Assembly (NCBI GenBank): GCA_033239525.1
Contig: BSYO01000014.1
Coordinates: forward strand, 14,864,021 to 14,928,020
Source: Nepenthes gracilis
Taxonomy: Eukaryota > Streptophyta > Magnoliopsida > Caryophyllales > Nepenthaceae
Length of the DNA stretch: 64,000 bases
Direction of reading: 5' to 3'
Notes under the pieces: model-generated
Told to the model about the DNA's origin: nothing
Databases searched by the model: none
Seen by the model: the letters and a program-made list of their open reading frames with translations, nothing else
Made by a program: the position numbers and the translations under genes
In this document: piece by piece, positions 36,192 to 47,469 of the stretch
Numbering within the stretch: position 1 is the first letter of the stretch
Layout: each line of letters opens with the position of its first letter

Positions 36192-37499
36192 ATGGATTCC
36201 CAATTGATGAATAAGGGGTTGGTGTTTGCGCAGAAAAGGAAAAAGTGGATTTTCCTTTTCGCAGCTTTTGGGTTCACCGGCTATGGTGTTTATAAGGTTT
36301 ATCACATGCCGCCTGTGGCAAAGGAGAGGAAGAGATTTTTGAGGCTCTTGTCTGCAATTGTTTCATTTGTTGATGCCGTGTCAAACTCTGCTGAGGCGGC
36401 TGGGATTGTTGCGATGGATTTGAAGGAGTTTTTGCAGTCTGATTCTGATGAAATTCCCAACAGTTTGAAGCAGATTTCTAAAATCACAAAATCAGAGGAG
36501 TTCTTGGAGTCCATTTCTAGGCTCACACAATCTATAACCGCCGGAGTTTGGAGGGCTTATCGCCTGGAAGCAAGGGATGTTGACGGAATGAAGGGGAATA
36601 ATTCAGGGTTCTATGATAAATTCGTGGATAAGCTTTTCTCAACTTCTGGCTCTGGGTTTGCTTCTGCAGTTGTTGGTAGCTTCGCTAGAAATTTGGTTAT
36701 GGCATTCTTTGCTGACGAAAAATTTAACCTAAACACATCAAATTTGAGTAGTTCTTCCATGAATGTTAAGAGCTCTTGCTCGGAAGAGCCCTCGATTCCG
36801 AGATGGGTCAACGTGATGTGTAACGATAACTGCAGAGAGCTTATTGGCGATTGCATACAGTTGTTTGTCAGCACTGCAGTAGCTGTTTTTCTTGATAAAA
36901 CAGCACACATCAACACCTATGATGAATTGTTCGCGGGATTGACTAACCCCAATCACGAGAAGCAAGTTCGAGACATGTTAGTATTTGTTTTGAATGGAGC
37001 GGTCGAAACTTTGGTTAAGAATTCTCACCAGGTGTTAACAAGTTCAGATTCTTCTCTTTCATCACGGCTATTAACAGGTACCAAATCACATACAAATCTG
37101 AATCCAATTACTAATCATATGAATACAGCCAAAGGCCGAAACTTGATCACAGCTAAAGAAAATGGATATGATGGAAGGGAATTGTTAGCCAATGACCGTC
37201 AAGTAGTGGGTTGGGTGTCTATGATGTTGGGCACATTGTCGGTGCCAAGCAACAGAAGGTTTGTCCTTGATGTTACTGGGAGGGTGACCTTTGAGACAGT
37301 GAGATCTTTTCTAGAGTTCTTGCTTGAGAAAGTGTTAGACAGTGTGAGGAGAAGTTTCGACCTCGTGAACGAGGTTGTTATTGACAAGGGAGTTGAAGTT
37401 GTGAGATATGTTTCAGCTAAGTCTTCGGTTATTGCTGCCGTGTGTCTTTCTTTGTGCTTGGGGGTATTGGATGGTGCTTGGCTCTTGATGCCTGCTTAA
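36192..37499 (+). CDS. PP2-A10: PHLOEM PROTEIN 2-LIKE A10-type protein
   Basis: An intact single-exon gene of 435 residues. It resembles the plant family annotated as PHLOEM PROTEIN 2-LIKE A10 (Arabidopsis At1g10150); its biochemical role is not established, and the PP2 lectin link is by name more than by visible domain. The first in-frame ATG (36,180) adds four residues. I chose 36,192 because MDSQLMNKG matches the family start. Residues 15-18 are basic (KRKK), followed by a hydrophobic segment (about 19-34, IFLFAAFGFTGYGVY). Conserved stretches include SNSAEAAGIVAMDLKEFLQS and NSLKQISKITKSEEF. A second hydrophobic segment ends the protein (about 412-432, VIAAVCLSLCLGVLDGAWLL). Both membrane segments suggest an integral membrane protein. 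A CT-rich leader (about 36,010-36,140) precedes it, typical of plant 5' untranslated regions. Confidence 0.88.
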   Translation: MDSQLMNKGLVFAQKRKKWIFLFAAFGFTGYGVYKVYHMPPVAKERKRFLRLLSAIVSFVDAVSNSAEAAGIVAMDLKEFLQSDSDEIPNSLKQISKITKSEEFLESISRLTQSITAGVWRAYRLEARDVDGMKGNNSGFYDKFVDKLFSTSGSGFASAVVGSFARNLVMAFFADEKFNLNTSNLSSSSMNVKSSCSEEPSIPRWVNVMCNDNCRELIGDCIQLFVSTAVAVFLDKTAHINTYDELFAGLTNPNHEKQVRDMLVFVLNGAVETLVKNSHQVLTSSDSSLSSRLLTGTKSHTNLNPITNHMNTAKGRNLITAKENGYDGRELLANDRQVVGWVSMMLGTLSVPSNRRFVLDVTGRVTFETVRSFLEFLLEKVLDSVRRSFDLVNEVVIDKGVEVVRYVSAKSSVIAAVCLSLCLGVLDGAWLLMPA

Positions 37500-39130
37500 G
37501 TTACATCCGACGATTGTTTGTCAGCTGCCTCATTAGTTTCTCAGCAAAATCTCCTGTAGGAGGGATGCATTCTTGATGTATACTTGGATATAAGTTGTAA
37601 ACCTTGATTTCGTTAATGAAAATCAATATAGATGATCCCAAGCTCATAATCTCATTCCTGTCATACATAGATTTCTACACTTCACATCTCCCCCCCTTTT
37701 ACTAAAAAAAATTGTTTGAGAAATATCCTTAGGACATTTTTGGGTGATCTGTCATCTCATCTATCTATTTATATTTGCAATCTCTTTTGTCAGCAATTTT
37801 TTTTTTTTTTATCTCATCCATCTATTTATATCAGCAAACTCATACAAGAATAAATAAACTGATAATATATTCCAGTAACAGATCTGGTGGAAGAGTAACT
37901 CAAAAAGTATGGCATTTCTAATTTTTGTAAGAACTTAGCAGGGACATCTTTACTATAGCAAAGAGAAAATTTGAAGCTCCAACAGCGGAAGTGGCATCTG
38001 TTTACACACTATCAGAATGGATATTTGAAAAATGGCCCTCTAGCATTACTCTTCTACTAATCCAATGCTCCTTTCTTTCATGTAGAAAAAATCAGAAGCA
38101 ATGTGTGTGCGAATGTTAATTCTCTCCTTACTCGATAGCTCTAGCTCACATCAATTTTATAATTCAGCTAGTTTCCTAGTTTTTCATGTGAAGGCAGGAA
38201 ATTTAGTTCTTGTATGGGTTGGAAACACTGACATAACCAACTAATAGTGAGCTCTAAAATCACCACCTGAGACACTCTTTTCTCTCTGTTGCTGCCACCT
38301 TTGACTGCAACAACTTAACAAAATATCAGATACCATAGTGGTTCAGATACAATAACACTGGGATGCTAATGACCCGCTTAAGATAAGTTTTGTAACAGAG
38401 CAACATGAAAAACGATTATCAAGAGTTATGGCATTTAAACAAAGCTAAAAGCAAATGAATACAATAAAGTAAATTATCAAGATTCTGTTCTTTCAGCATC
38501 GATTTAACTATTGGTCTAACCTCATTAGTTACGAATTCAAAAACTATTCCCCTTTATGAGAGTGTTCTTAAGATCCTCCCATTGTGGAGGTTTTCACATT
38601 TACTTAATGGCTAACATTAAAAGTTTGATAGATGAATAATAAAAATTGCATCAAATAATTTAAATAAATATTTAATCTCCGTCATTAATCAATCCAACTT
38701 TTAATTCCATTTGTCAGGTGAATGTAGAAGCTTCCCTGTTGGGAGACCATAAACAGCTTCCACAACATGAAAAGCACAAAAAAAGGAGAGTGACGAAAGA
38801 GAGACGTGGATAACTGGCTCATTTCACGTTAACAAAATATGGGCTGAGAGAAGAATATTGTTTTTCTCTCTTAGTTGAAAAACAACTACAAAGCAATCAG
38901 CAGTGTCATCGCCCATAATGAAAGAAACCAATGAACAATGTGCTATACCATGCATACACCTCTGCTTATAGAACCATTGAACATGAGAATTTTCTTCTCA
39001 AGAAAACATAAACCCATCAAAGCCTTTGCCTGTGAATAAGAAAAGCACAAAAAGGGGAAAAAATGATGCTATTCTGTCATCAGCTTTCTGGTCAAACCAG
39101 ATCACATAAAGACAGTCAATCAAGGGTTTG
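37500..39130. other. 3' flanks of two convergent genes
   Basis: The plus-strand PP2-A10-like gene and the minus-strand microprotein gene end toward each other here. An AATGAAAATCAATA stretch near 37,615 could carry the poly(A) signal of the former. No further gene was seen; the region is non-coding with a poly-T run near 37,798. Confidence 0.45.
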
Positions 39131-42100
39131 CTAGCCAGACCTTGTGTTACTCTCCCTGGTAGTTTCATCGTCCTGAAGCTTTTTCTTCCAGTATTCATCT
39201 AGCGGGGGCCCAAATATTGCCTTACCAGAAACAACACCAATCCTGAAAACACGAGAATGTCACAACAATATTTAGAAACGTTAATTCAGATAAAAATTCT
39301 GTTGAAATTCAACAACCAGCTCTGAGTCATTGTACAGCTGAACATCGAGTCCCACAGTGCCAGATTTTCAAGCCATAGCATGGTATTACGTAAGCAGGAG
39401 TAGTAAAACATCTCAAGTAATGGTAACAACCATCCTATTCAACTAGGGTTAAGTAACAATCAACATCTTGTGTATTCACTTTTTAGATGCACCATTATAT
39501 ATCGAATATATACTCCAGGCAACTTGTGAATTCTGTGCAACTTTCAAAATGCTAAATAGTCTTCCAGGTAAATAAACATCCTGTTTATTAGCATTTAGAA
39601 TCCCAATCATATCAGTAAAGAGGCATTTCAGCATAGTTCTTGGCAGTGCCTATGGTGCTGAGTGATCTAACTATTTTAGTTTGACTTCTCTAATTTCCAA
39701 TTCAAGCGTCCACAATGAGAGCAAGAACTACGATCACATCAAATAAATGACTTTTTGCTAGAAGCATCTCAACAGGTAAACAATTTGAGCTTCTGCTATC
39801 TCATTTTTGAGCATGGGAGGCTGAATATTAAAAAAACAAAAAATGTAAGGAATCTTGTTACTTCCAGAATGAGTTAAACGGGATGGTACTATAGATGGAA
39901 GCAATAGATTAGGTTCTACTCATACTTGGACCTTGCTTTGAGTTCTTAGAATTCAATAGGATATTCATGAAGTAAACCATTATTAACTCTCAAAATCAAG
40001 TTTAACTCAAGAATGTCAGCAAGGGGCAAGGGTGCAGTGAAGTGGTGTGCAAAACTGGTATCAGAGTATTAAAACGACACTGCAAGAGTTCAATTTCAGT
40101 TTCTTGATGCCATGTGTGTATTAGTGACAATAACCGTGCATAAGAAATATCAGACAAGATTTCTTCATTTTGATGTGAAAGCTAATAACATTTCTCACAG
40201 TTTCAAAGTGCTATAGACTTAAGGGATCTTCTGCCTCTTTTTTGGCCTTGTGGCATTGTCAAGTATTTAGTCATTCTGCCAGAAGGGTAAGCTAGAAGAG
40301 GAAAGGTCTTTTGGGACAAAACATGCTTGCAAAACCAGATCACTTCTAGGAATATCTTTATCTTGTGTCAAAAGTGCTAAACCAAAGGGCTTTGAATGAG
40401 TTTTCTCCCTAGCTGGTTCTTATGGTCCTTGGTTCCTTGCAATTACCTCTAGGGCAGTTAATGGAATCAGTTTGCTATTGTTCAAAGCAAGCAAAGGGAC
40501 CTTGGCGCATAAGCATAGATATGAGCTTGTTTCTCGGAGCTTGACAACGACTTGATGTTTCACTATAAGAAATTCTTTCATTTGCTCCAGCAGGAGGACA
40601 AGGACTACCATTTCTTTTCAGCTCGATACATTTTTTTATGACTGCTGTACTATCACAGTGTTTTGGTTGATTGTGAGGAAGTCCGAAGAGCAAAATCCCA
40701 TTTCAATCTGAGAACATGTAGCTTAAAGTGCAAAGATCTAGGAGACTTAGGTTAAAGCTTGGTGTTAGAAGGGTCTAGTTGAATAATCGCCTTGCTTTTT
40801 TGTCTTCTAAAGCTGAATAAGTTTCTTATATCCTGTTTCCAAGTTTTGGAACCAGGGGATGTTTTCATGTACATCTTCGTTCTAATTTTTCAACTCCGTC
40901 TGCTGAAATCATATGACGTCTAATTCCTCCTTAATGTTGCACAAGACACCTCTAACTAACATCCATGTTATACATACAGCTGATAGTTCTCATATGTCTG
41001 TCAATCATGCTGGGCATGTATCCACTCCCGACTTTTATTTTCCAAACTTATCACATTCCGAACTTATCTCTAAATCTCAATCTGTTGGCCAAATTGTTAA
41101 ATTTGGTCTTAATTTAACACTTTCACATAAGGTTTGTGATATTTGAGAATCAAAAGATGGGTGAGCTTGTTGGGACCAAACATAAAATTGGTGGCCTTTT
41201 TTAGCTCACATCTCTACTTCTTTCACGTTCATTTCCTGTTGCTGTTGTTTCTGCTATTCTTTGACATAGACAACTTGGTCATTCCTTATTACCTCATATT
41301 CAATCCTTAGCCTTTGATGATTATTTAGGAAAGGTTACTTTAGACTCTTTTGATTATATATCTTGCTATTTAGGCAAACAACCAGCCTTATTATTTAATA
41401 AATATGACTCTTTGATTTCCACACCCTTTGATTTGATTCATTCTAATATTTGGAGTCCCACTTCTATTCCCACTAAAGGCGGTCTCGCTATTTTATTATA
41501 TTAATCAACGATTGCTCTCACTATATATGGATTTATTTTCTCCATAATCGCTCTAAACTACTTGACGCATTTCATAACTTTTGATAAATGATAAAAACCC
41601 AATTTGATCGTAAATTTGAAGTCCTTCATTCCAACAATGCTCTAGAATATAATTCTACCTTTCTTCTGAACAAACTTCAATAAACAAGTACTGTATTTCA
41701 TGGCTCATATCATAATACTTCCTGACAAAATGGTCTTGCTAAATGTAAATATCATCACATTCTTGATATTGTCCATACTCTACTTCTCTCAATCAGCTTT
41801 AGAGCTCCGAGTATATTCTGATGTTGATTAGGTAGGTAATCTTACTTACCGACAGTCCACTACTAGTTTTCTCTACCTATCAAGAGATTCTCTCATCTCA
41901 TGGTGCAATAAGAAACAAATCATTATTGCTCATTCTAGTATTGAGGTTAAATATCATATTCTTACTTATACTATATCTGAGTTTCTTTGGCTTCGTTGAC
42001 TTTTATACGATAGGATATCAATGTTCTTCAACCTTGTGCCACTCTCCTCTATTGCAACAATCACAATACTATACATATTATTTATAATAATATATTTCAT

Positions 42101-43478
42101 AAACACACAAATCATATTGAGATTGATTACAACTTATTTTGTCATCACCTCAAGGAAGGCACCCTTCGCCTTCTCCCAATTTCTTCAACTGATCAATTGG
42201 TTGACATTCTCACAAAAGTTCACCCGCCTAGTCACCACAACAATCTAGTTGCTAAACTATAACTAATCTCTTCCAAATCACCTTGAGTTTAAGGGTGAAT
42301 ATTAAGGATATGATATTTTTCTTTATTACAAATTTTATATTCTTTTTAAATTAAAAAATTATTATCTTTTAATTTAAACTATTTATGTGTATTAGAATAT
42401 ATATGATATCCTTCTTAATTTAGATAATTGATATTTTCTAATTTAGATAATTTATATAATTATTAATATTATAATTTTTCTAATTTAGGCTGTCTCCTTC
42501 TCATATAAAATGATGATTTGTTGTACAATTTGACATGCACAAAAATATAGAAATCAATTCTCTCACTTCTCATATTTTCTATGGCTAACAATCAGTATGC
42601 ACAAATGGATAGTGATAAAATGAGCAGCTATGACAGATCAAACAGAACACAGCACAATAAAGATTAAAACCTCGTATGGGCTATTTAACTTTGAATACAA
42701 TCATTCTTTCTAATTCAACTGGTGAACAAAAACTGCGGAGGAGATCAATTGCAATTTCAAACAGATGGTCATTCCAAGCAATCATCGACCTCGTCAAATC
42801 AACATTTGTCAAGACAATTTAATGGTGCAAAAGATTCAAGTCGTACTATGAAGAACCAAAGAATACATACACGCTGTCGTATTTTCCAACGGATCCTAAT
42901 TCGCTGCCAACCTATACTAGGTGCCAATCACGTACACGCAATAAGCCACTATTTTCTCCACAAACACACAGTGTGAATCGATACCAGAAGCCTACCAGAA
43001 ACTAATTTTCACGAAGCTTCCCGCCCTAAATGCGTTATTTTCTTGATTTATTCCCAAATCGGTATTAAGAAGACGCATAGAATTATCAAATTTGTTGGTT
43101 CCCAAAATCAAATCTAGGTCAGACTGTTTTTCCTTGGAGATGGAAAATTCGACCACCGGGTTTTATCGATTAGCGAATTCATCCACCCTTTTTTATCTGG
43201 CGGTGGATCGAGTATTCAGATGATTTAGCAGGAGATATGCAAAATTGAAATTTGAATACCAATATCAGGCAGCCAGTTCTAGAAGCAACGATAATTAAAT
43301 TGCAGTAGAAAATTTCTAAAGGTAGAGCAGACGACGATCAATACAACAAACTAGCCCTACTACTGAACTGAAGCTAGAAATAAATTAAATATCCTTAATA
43401 AAGAGTGTAAGAGCAAAGCTCTTACAGAGCTGCACCGACCACCATGGGTAACGATAGAAACCTCCTTCGACTGAACAT
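39131..43478 (-). CDS. 54-residue single-pass membrane microprotein (two exons)
   Basis: Exon 1 (43,478-43,426) encodes [17 protein letters not shown] plus two bases. Exon 2 (39,242-39,131) completes a Leu codon and gives [20 protein letters not shown] and a charged tail ending in TAG at 39,133-39,131. The donor GTAAGAG and acceptor GTTTTCAG are good, and the phase closes exactly: 53 + 112 = 165 bases, 55 codons. The protein has a basic N-terminus (RRR at 4-6), one hydrophobic helix (about 7-23), a Gly-Pro-Pro turn (29-31) and an acidic/basic tail. This layout suits a small organelle inner-membrane subunit, an inference from shape only; I do not recognise the family. The 4.2-kb intron contains a Copia fragment. 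A 21-codon upstream frame (43,566-43,501) precedes the start. Confidence 0.6.
40890..42620 (+). mobile_element. Internally deleted Copia fragment in the microprotein intron
   Basis: Plus-strand pieces in Copia order: [20 protein letters not shown] (protease to pre-integrase), [14 protein letters not shown], and integrase pieces around 41,480-41,790 ([37 protein letters not shown]). The frame then jumps near 41,820 to RNase H ([17 protein letters not shown]) and a C-terminus with [20 protein letters not shown]. The reverse transcriptase is missing, so an internal deletion occurred. A purine tract at about 42,288 (GAGTTTAAGGGTGAATAT) and following TATGATATTTTTCTTTATT look like the polypurine tract and start of a 3' LTR. 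It is a different Copia lineage from the other two. Confidence 0.7.
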
Positions 43479-43500
43479 TTTTGAAGCGTCTCTTCAGTAC

Positions 43501-43566
43501 TTATTGCCTTCGTTTCGGCGGTCTTCTTCCGAGAATCGACAGTGATCGAAGAAATGCCCGTAGCAT
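43501..43566 (-). other. Upstream open reading frame before the microprotein
   Basis: ATG at 43,566 to TAA at 43,501-43,503, 21 residues, strongly basic (RRPPKRRQ end). It ends 22 bases before the microprotein start. If the transcript starts upstream of it, it could restrain translation; the transcription start is unknown. Confidence 0.35.
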
Positions 43567-43639
43567 GAGATGGCAGATGGCCAATGTTTATTACTAAATA
43601 TTATAGTCCTGGCCAGCCAAAAAAAAAAAAAAAACACTT

Positions 43640-46373
43640 CGAAGCTTATATTAATTACTAAAAATAACCAGGCAGGGTAATATTTTTGACATTTAATTTT
43701 TAAAATTTATATTTGATATTAATTTAAAAGTTATCTTTTTTATTTAATTATTAGTCTTAAAAGCAAAACAAATACATTTAATATTGTTATTTTTTATTTT
43801 TAAAAAATATTAATATCATTATGCATTTATAATGATCCAAGTGAAAGAGAAAGGGCAGAGAAACCAGCTATGGAGGAGAGCAACCGAGGAAAAGGAAAAA
43901 GAAGAAAGTAAGGGGCAAATATTTTAAGGCAATTAAATTTATGATCTTCCTTGTTCTTTCACAAATTTGAATAATGTTTTTTTTTTTTAATTTTAATCAT
44001 GGAAAATCATAAATTTATTTTAGAATAGAGTTTATGGCCGATTAGAACAATTTTTATATAAATAATATTTAAGAAATATACGACGTTTAACTGACATTCA
44101 AATAACATTACTTTTGATAGCAGCATACGAGCACTATTTGAATACTTACCATGTAGTTGTGGGCTTATGTGTTCTTTAATTAATTGTTTTGATAGTATAT
44201 TATAATTTATTTGTTATCATATGTGTTTTAGATCTGTTAAATGATAATATTGACGTATGTGAATCTATACTTATTTTTATATATAATAATATATATGAAA
44301 CAGTGATTTTTATGCGTGACTGTTAAGGCTTATTTGAATACCAACCAGTAAATTGATGGATCTCATAAATCTAAGCGGTGCGATTGATTTTATTTGGGAT
44401 CGACAAAATGTATGGTCATTATATGATTTTAGTGGTAGAAATAGCAACCAGGTTGAGGATTTATATCCGATTTTCTCAAAAATTTAGGCATTATGGAATA
44501 GTGGCTAGGCTACCATTTGAATGCCAGTATTAAAGTTCAAATGTGAAAGAGGTAAATTCGAAATTGAGGCTTAAACCATAGGCTTTGAGTAAATAAATAA
44601 ATACCATTTGTTCTTATTATTTCATTAGCATTGCCTTTTGAATTGCATAAATATATTTATTAACACTTTATAGTTAAGTAAATAAAAACATATATAAATA
44701 TTAATGTATTTATACAAATTAAAATATATGAAATTTTAATATAATTTACACTTTTTTAATACCTATATTGTTTTCAATAGTAATGGTCAATTGATTTTAA
44801 AGTAAAATACTTACAGCCTTTTGATTTTCATATTTAATAATATTTAGGATATTATGGATGATGGGTATTATAGATAGTATGAATATATTATAAATACTAT
44901 TTTTGGGATGATTGTAAAGGTTATGAGGATCGAATAATTGATAAAAAAAGAAGTAAAATAATATTAAAAATTAAAAAAATTATGTATATTTTTTGAAGAT
45001 TAATTAGACGTAAAAGATCAAATAAAAAATTTGATTATTTTAAATTCTAGTGAAAAGAATGATTTCATAAATAACGATAGTGAAAATATAAATAAATTTT
45101 AAGAATTAGTAAGTTATTATTAGATATATTTTTTATATTTTTATAAATTATAATATTAAAAATATTTAATAAAATAAAAATAAAATAATATAATTTTTAT
45201 AATAGTTTGTATAATTTTATGTTATATATATATATATATATAACAAGGTCAGAAAAGACTTGTCACAATATTAATAATAATATATAAAAATATAATTGAA
45301 TTACCTACCGACTGATATATAAAAAAGGGATTTTTCATGATCTTATTATTATGCTATAATTAAAAACATTCAAAAAATAAAAAATTTAAAAACATTGATT
45401 AAATATTTTTAAAATATTCATAATAATATCATATTTTATACATTTACTTATTTATATTATTTAAATTTATACAAAAGATGAAATAAATAAATTATAATAT
45501 CAAACCGACTTATGAATAAACAAATAGTCGATATATTTTTTCATTTAAATTATTTATTTAAAAATAAATAGATAAAATTTAATTATTTAAATTTTTTAAA
45601 ATTAATCAAAACTAGTTATTTGTAATTTTTATAAAACTAAATTTTAATAATTAATTCTTAATTTTCAAATAAACCGTGGACATTACTAGAATTAATTAGC
45701 TATTTTTTCTCTCATCTAAAATCCGACGGCCAACATGTTTTGAATGGATAATATAACGTGGACCGTTCGATTTTAAATTTAATCATCCAAAACGCGTTGC
45801 TGTCAAATTTTACATTCGACGGTTCAAATGAGGAGAAAGACGGTCCTTCTCCATAGGAAAGAAGGACGCCCCCTCAATCTGAGTTGTAAGGCTAGAAAAT
45901 GGAAAGACTGTCTTATTAAAAAGCGGTCAAAGTTTGCATGAAAAATTAAAAAAAAAAAAGAAAGAAAGAAAGAAAAATGCATCACATCACTTTCCTCGAG
46001 AAAGAAAATATAAAAAGTATATCAATATTTTTTCTTAGGATTAATTTTACTTTATTTTTTACACGAATCTCAACCCTTTTTTGCATGAAATAAAATTAAT
46101 ATTTAAAATAAAATTTTAAAATGTAAAAATATTTCTCATATTTTCTTGCAAATATAATGCTTCATCATAAATAAAAGAACCAAATTACTTGATCGACTTT
46201 ATCAATTAGAGTTATTTGTGTATAATATGGAGGCCTGAATTCCATCTCTGAAAAAAATAAATACTTTTTTTTTTTTTAATTTGAGCTATTAATTAAAAAA
46301 AAAAAGATCATCAATCTGTCAAAGAGATGGTCTCTGATATCTGTGGAGGCCTAGCAGAAGTTGATAAAGGCTT
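43640..46373. other. AT-rich spacer between microprotein and PSK genes
   Basis: No gene was recognised. It includes a TA run near 45,226-45,242, a foldback repeat at 45,711-45,832 and an AAAG run near 45,950-45,975. Confidence 0.5.
45711..45832. repeat. Foldback repeat or small MITE
   Basis: The left arm starts CTCATCTAAAATCCGACGG, and the right arm read in reverse complement starts CTCATTTGAACCGTCGAATG. Inner blocks CCAACATGTTTTGAATGGAT and ATCCAAAACGCGTTGCTG also pair in inverted orientation. The whole 122-bp unit would form an imperfect hairpin. It lies about 540 bp downstream of the PSK stop codon. Confidence 0.5.
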
Positions 46374-46508
46374 CTATGGATTCTGGTTCTGGGTATAAAT
46401 GTAGTCAGTGTGAGCAACGAGAGTCCGCCGCATCAAGCACTCTTCTTCATTAACTCCTGCGCAGGTCTCATTATCATCAACGAACTCACCAGCAACTCCA
46501 TCAATGTC
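46374..46508 (-). CDS. PSK: PSK exon 2
   Basis: 44 codons plus stop, starting DIDGVAGEFVDDNETCAG and ending YIYTQNQNP. It is preceded by the acceptor GTTCGAACAG. The acidic propeptide and the active pentapeptide are both here. Confidence 0.93.
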   Translation of the reverse strand, partial: DIDGVAGEFVDDNETCAGVNEEECLMRRTLVAHTDYIYTQNQNP

Positions 46509-46755
46509 CTGTTCGAACGAATCAAACCATTTAGTTAGTATCCGAACCCATTTTCAGTTGAAATCGCCCATGAAAAAAACATCAGAAATCTTATGAGAAA
46601 AAAAAAAGCAATCAATCTCGGAATGCAATTGAACCTACCCGATGCTGGGATTCGGCAGGAGATGTTCTACGAAGAGAGGGCTCCGGGCGGGCTGCGTATG
46701 TTAGAGCGGAACAGAGGAGGAGGGCTATCAGAACCAGTCCGGTGAACTTCGCCAT
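46374..46755 (-). CDS. PSK: Phytosulfokine (PSK) precursor
   Basis: Two exons (46,755-46,639 and 46,508-46,374) joined in phase 0 encode 83 residues, a usual size for these preproproteins. Residues 1-21 form a signal peptide (MAKFTGLVLIALLLCSALTY then A). The C-terminal family core has Cys55, Cys63, LMRRTLVAHTD and the peptide YIYTQ at 75-79. The Asp before the first Tyr is the determinant used by tyrosylprotein sulfotransferase. The mature peptide is sulfated on both Tyr, released by subtilases and perceived by PSKR leucine-rich-repeat receptor kinases to promote cell growth. The intron (46,638-46,509) has GTAGGT and AACAG borders; reading through it gives a false C-terminus. A longer frame upstream to 46,980 is not family-like, so I use the ATG at 46,755. 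Confidence 0.93.
46639..46755 (-). CDS. PSK: PSK exon 1
   Basis: 39 codons: signal peptide and the start of the propeptide (ARPEPSLRRTSPAESQHR), ending at CGG before the GTAGGT donor. Confidence 0.92.
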
Positions 46756-47185
46756 CTTTGTTTGATTTGTGGTTATACAGAGGGCGAGAGAGACGGGGTG
46801 AGACGGCGAATTTATACGCGAACTTGAACGAGACGGAGTGAGAAGAAAGGCGGTGGGAACAAGATTTGGGGATTTTTCTAGAAAGCGGTTAATTAGGAAG
46901 TAATGGCAGCGATTGAGAAATAAAGGAAGGCGGATTGGCATTGAAAAAGAGACAAGGACAGATTGCAGAGAATCTGACATTCAGGGTTACAGAGAAGAAA
47001 AATCTTCGTTGATAACGCCGAATAAACGCCTTTAGAGTTGTGGCAAAAGTTAAACGCGGTCGACGGTGACAAATTGAGAGGCGGAGGTCCGGCGGTTTTG
47101 GGCCGTTCATACTTGCCCCTCCTTCTAGACCACAAAAGTTCTTTCTAGAAGTAGTCACATTTAACACCCCCAAAAAAAAAAAAAA
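46756..47185 (-). promoter_or_regulatory. Upstream region of the PSK gene
   Basis: GC-richer than its surroundings for about 400 bp and free of recognisable coding sequence in the PSK orientation, so it is the likely promoter and 5' leader. A TATAAATTCGCC stretch (minus strand, near 46,807-46,818) lies about 55-60 bp upstream of the ATG and could be the TATA box. The overlapping 46,889-47,173 frame is likely incidental. Confidence 0.4.
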
Positions 47186-47469
47186 AAAGGGAGAGAGTAA
47201 AAAGGAGATTTATTTATGTAATAAAATTTTAAATTTATCATATGTGACTTTATTTTAAATTATATAAAAAAATTTTAATAATAATAACCTATAACATGTA
47301 CGTTGATTTATGGGTTTTATTAAGGCTTATATTATTTTCATGTTACAGAAAAAAATGTTTATAATACCTTAACCTTAATATCATTCTTTCATAATTTTCT
47401 TCCCACATTAAAAAAAAAAAAATCATGAAATTGACAAAAAATAAAAAAAACACTTTGATTTTATATTAA

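Noticed and set aside
44100..44550. Three TTTGAATAC/TTTGAATGC phrases suggesting MITE ends
   Set aside because: All three occur in the same orientation, so they do not form terminal inverted repeats.
46756..46980. N-terminal extension of the PSK frame to 46,980
   Set aside because: The extra 75 residues are not family-like and precede a good signal peptide; the extension covers the promoter/leader region.
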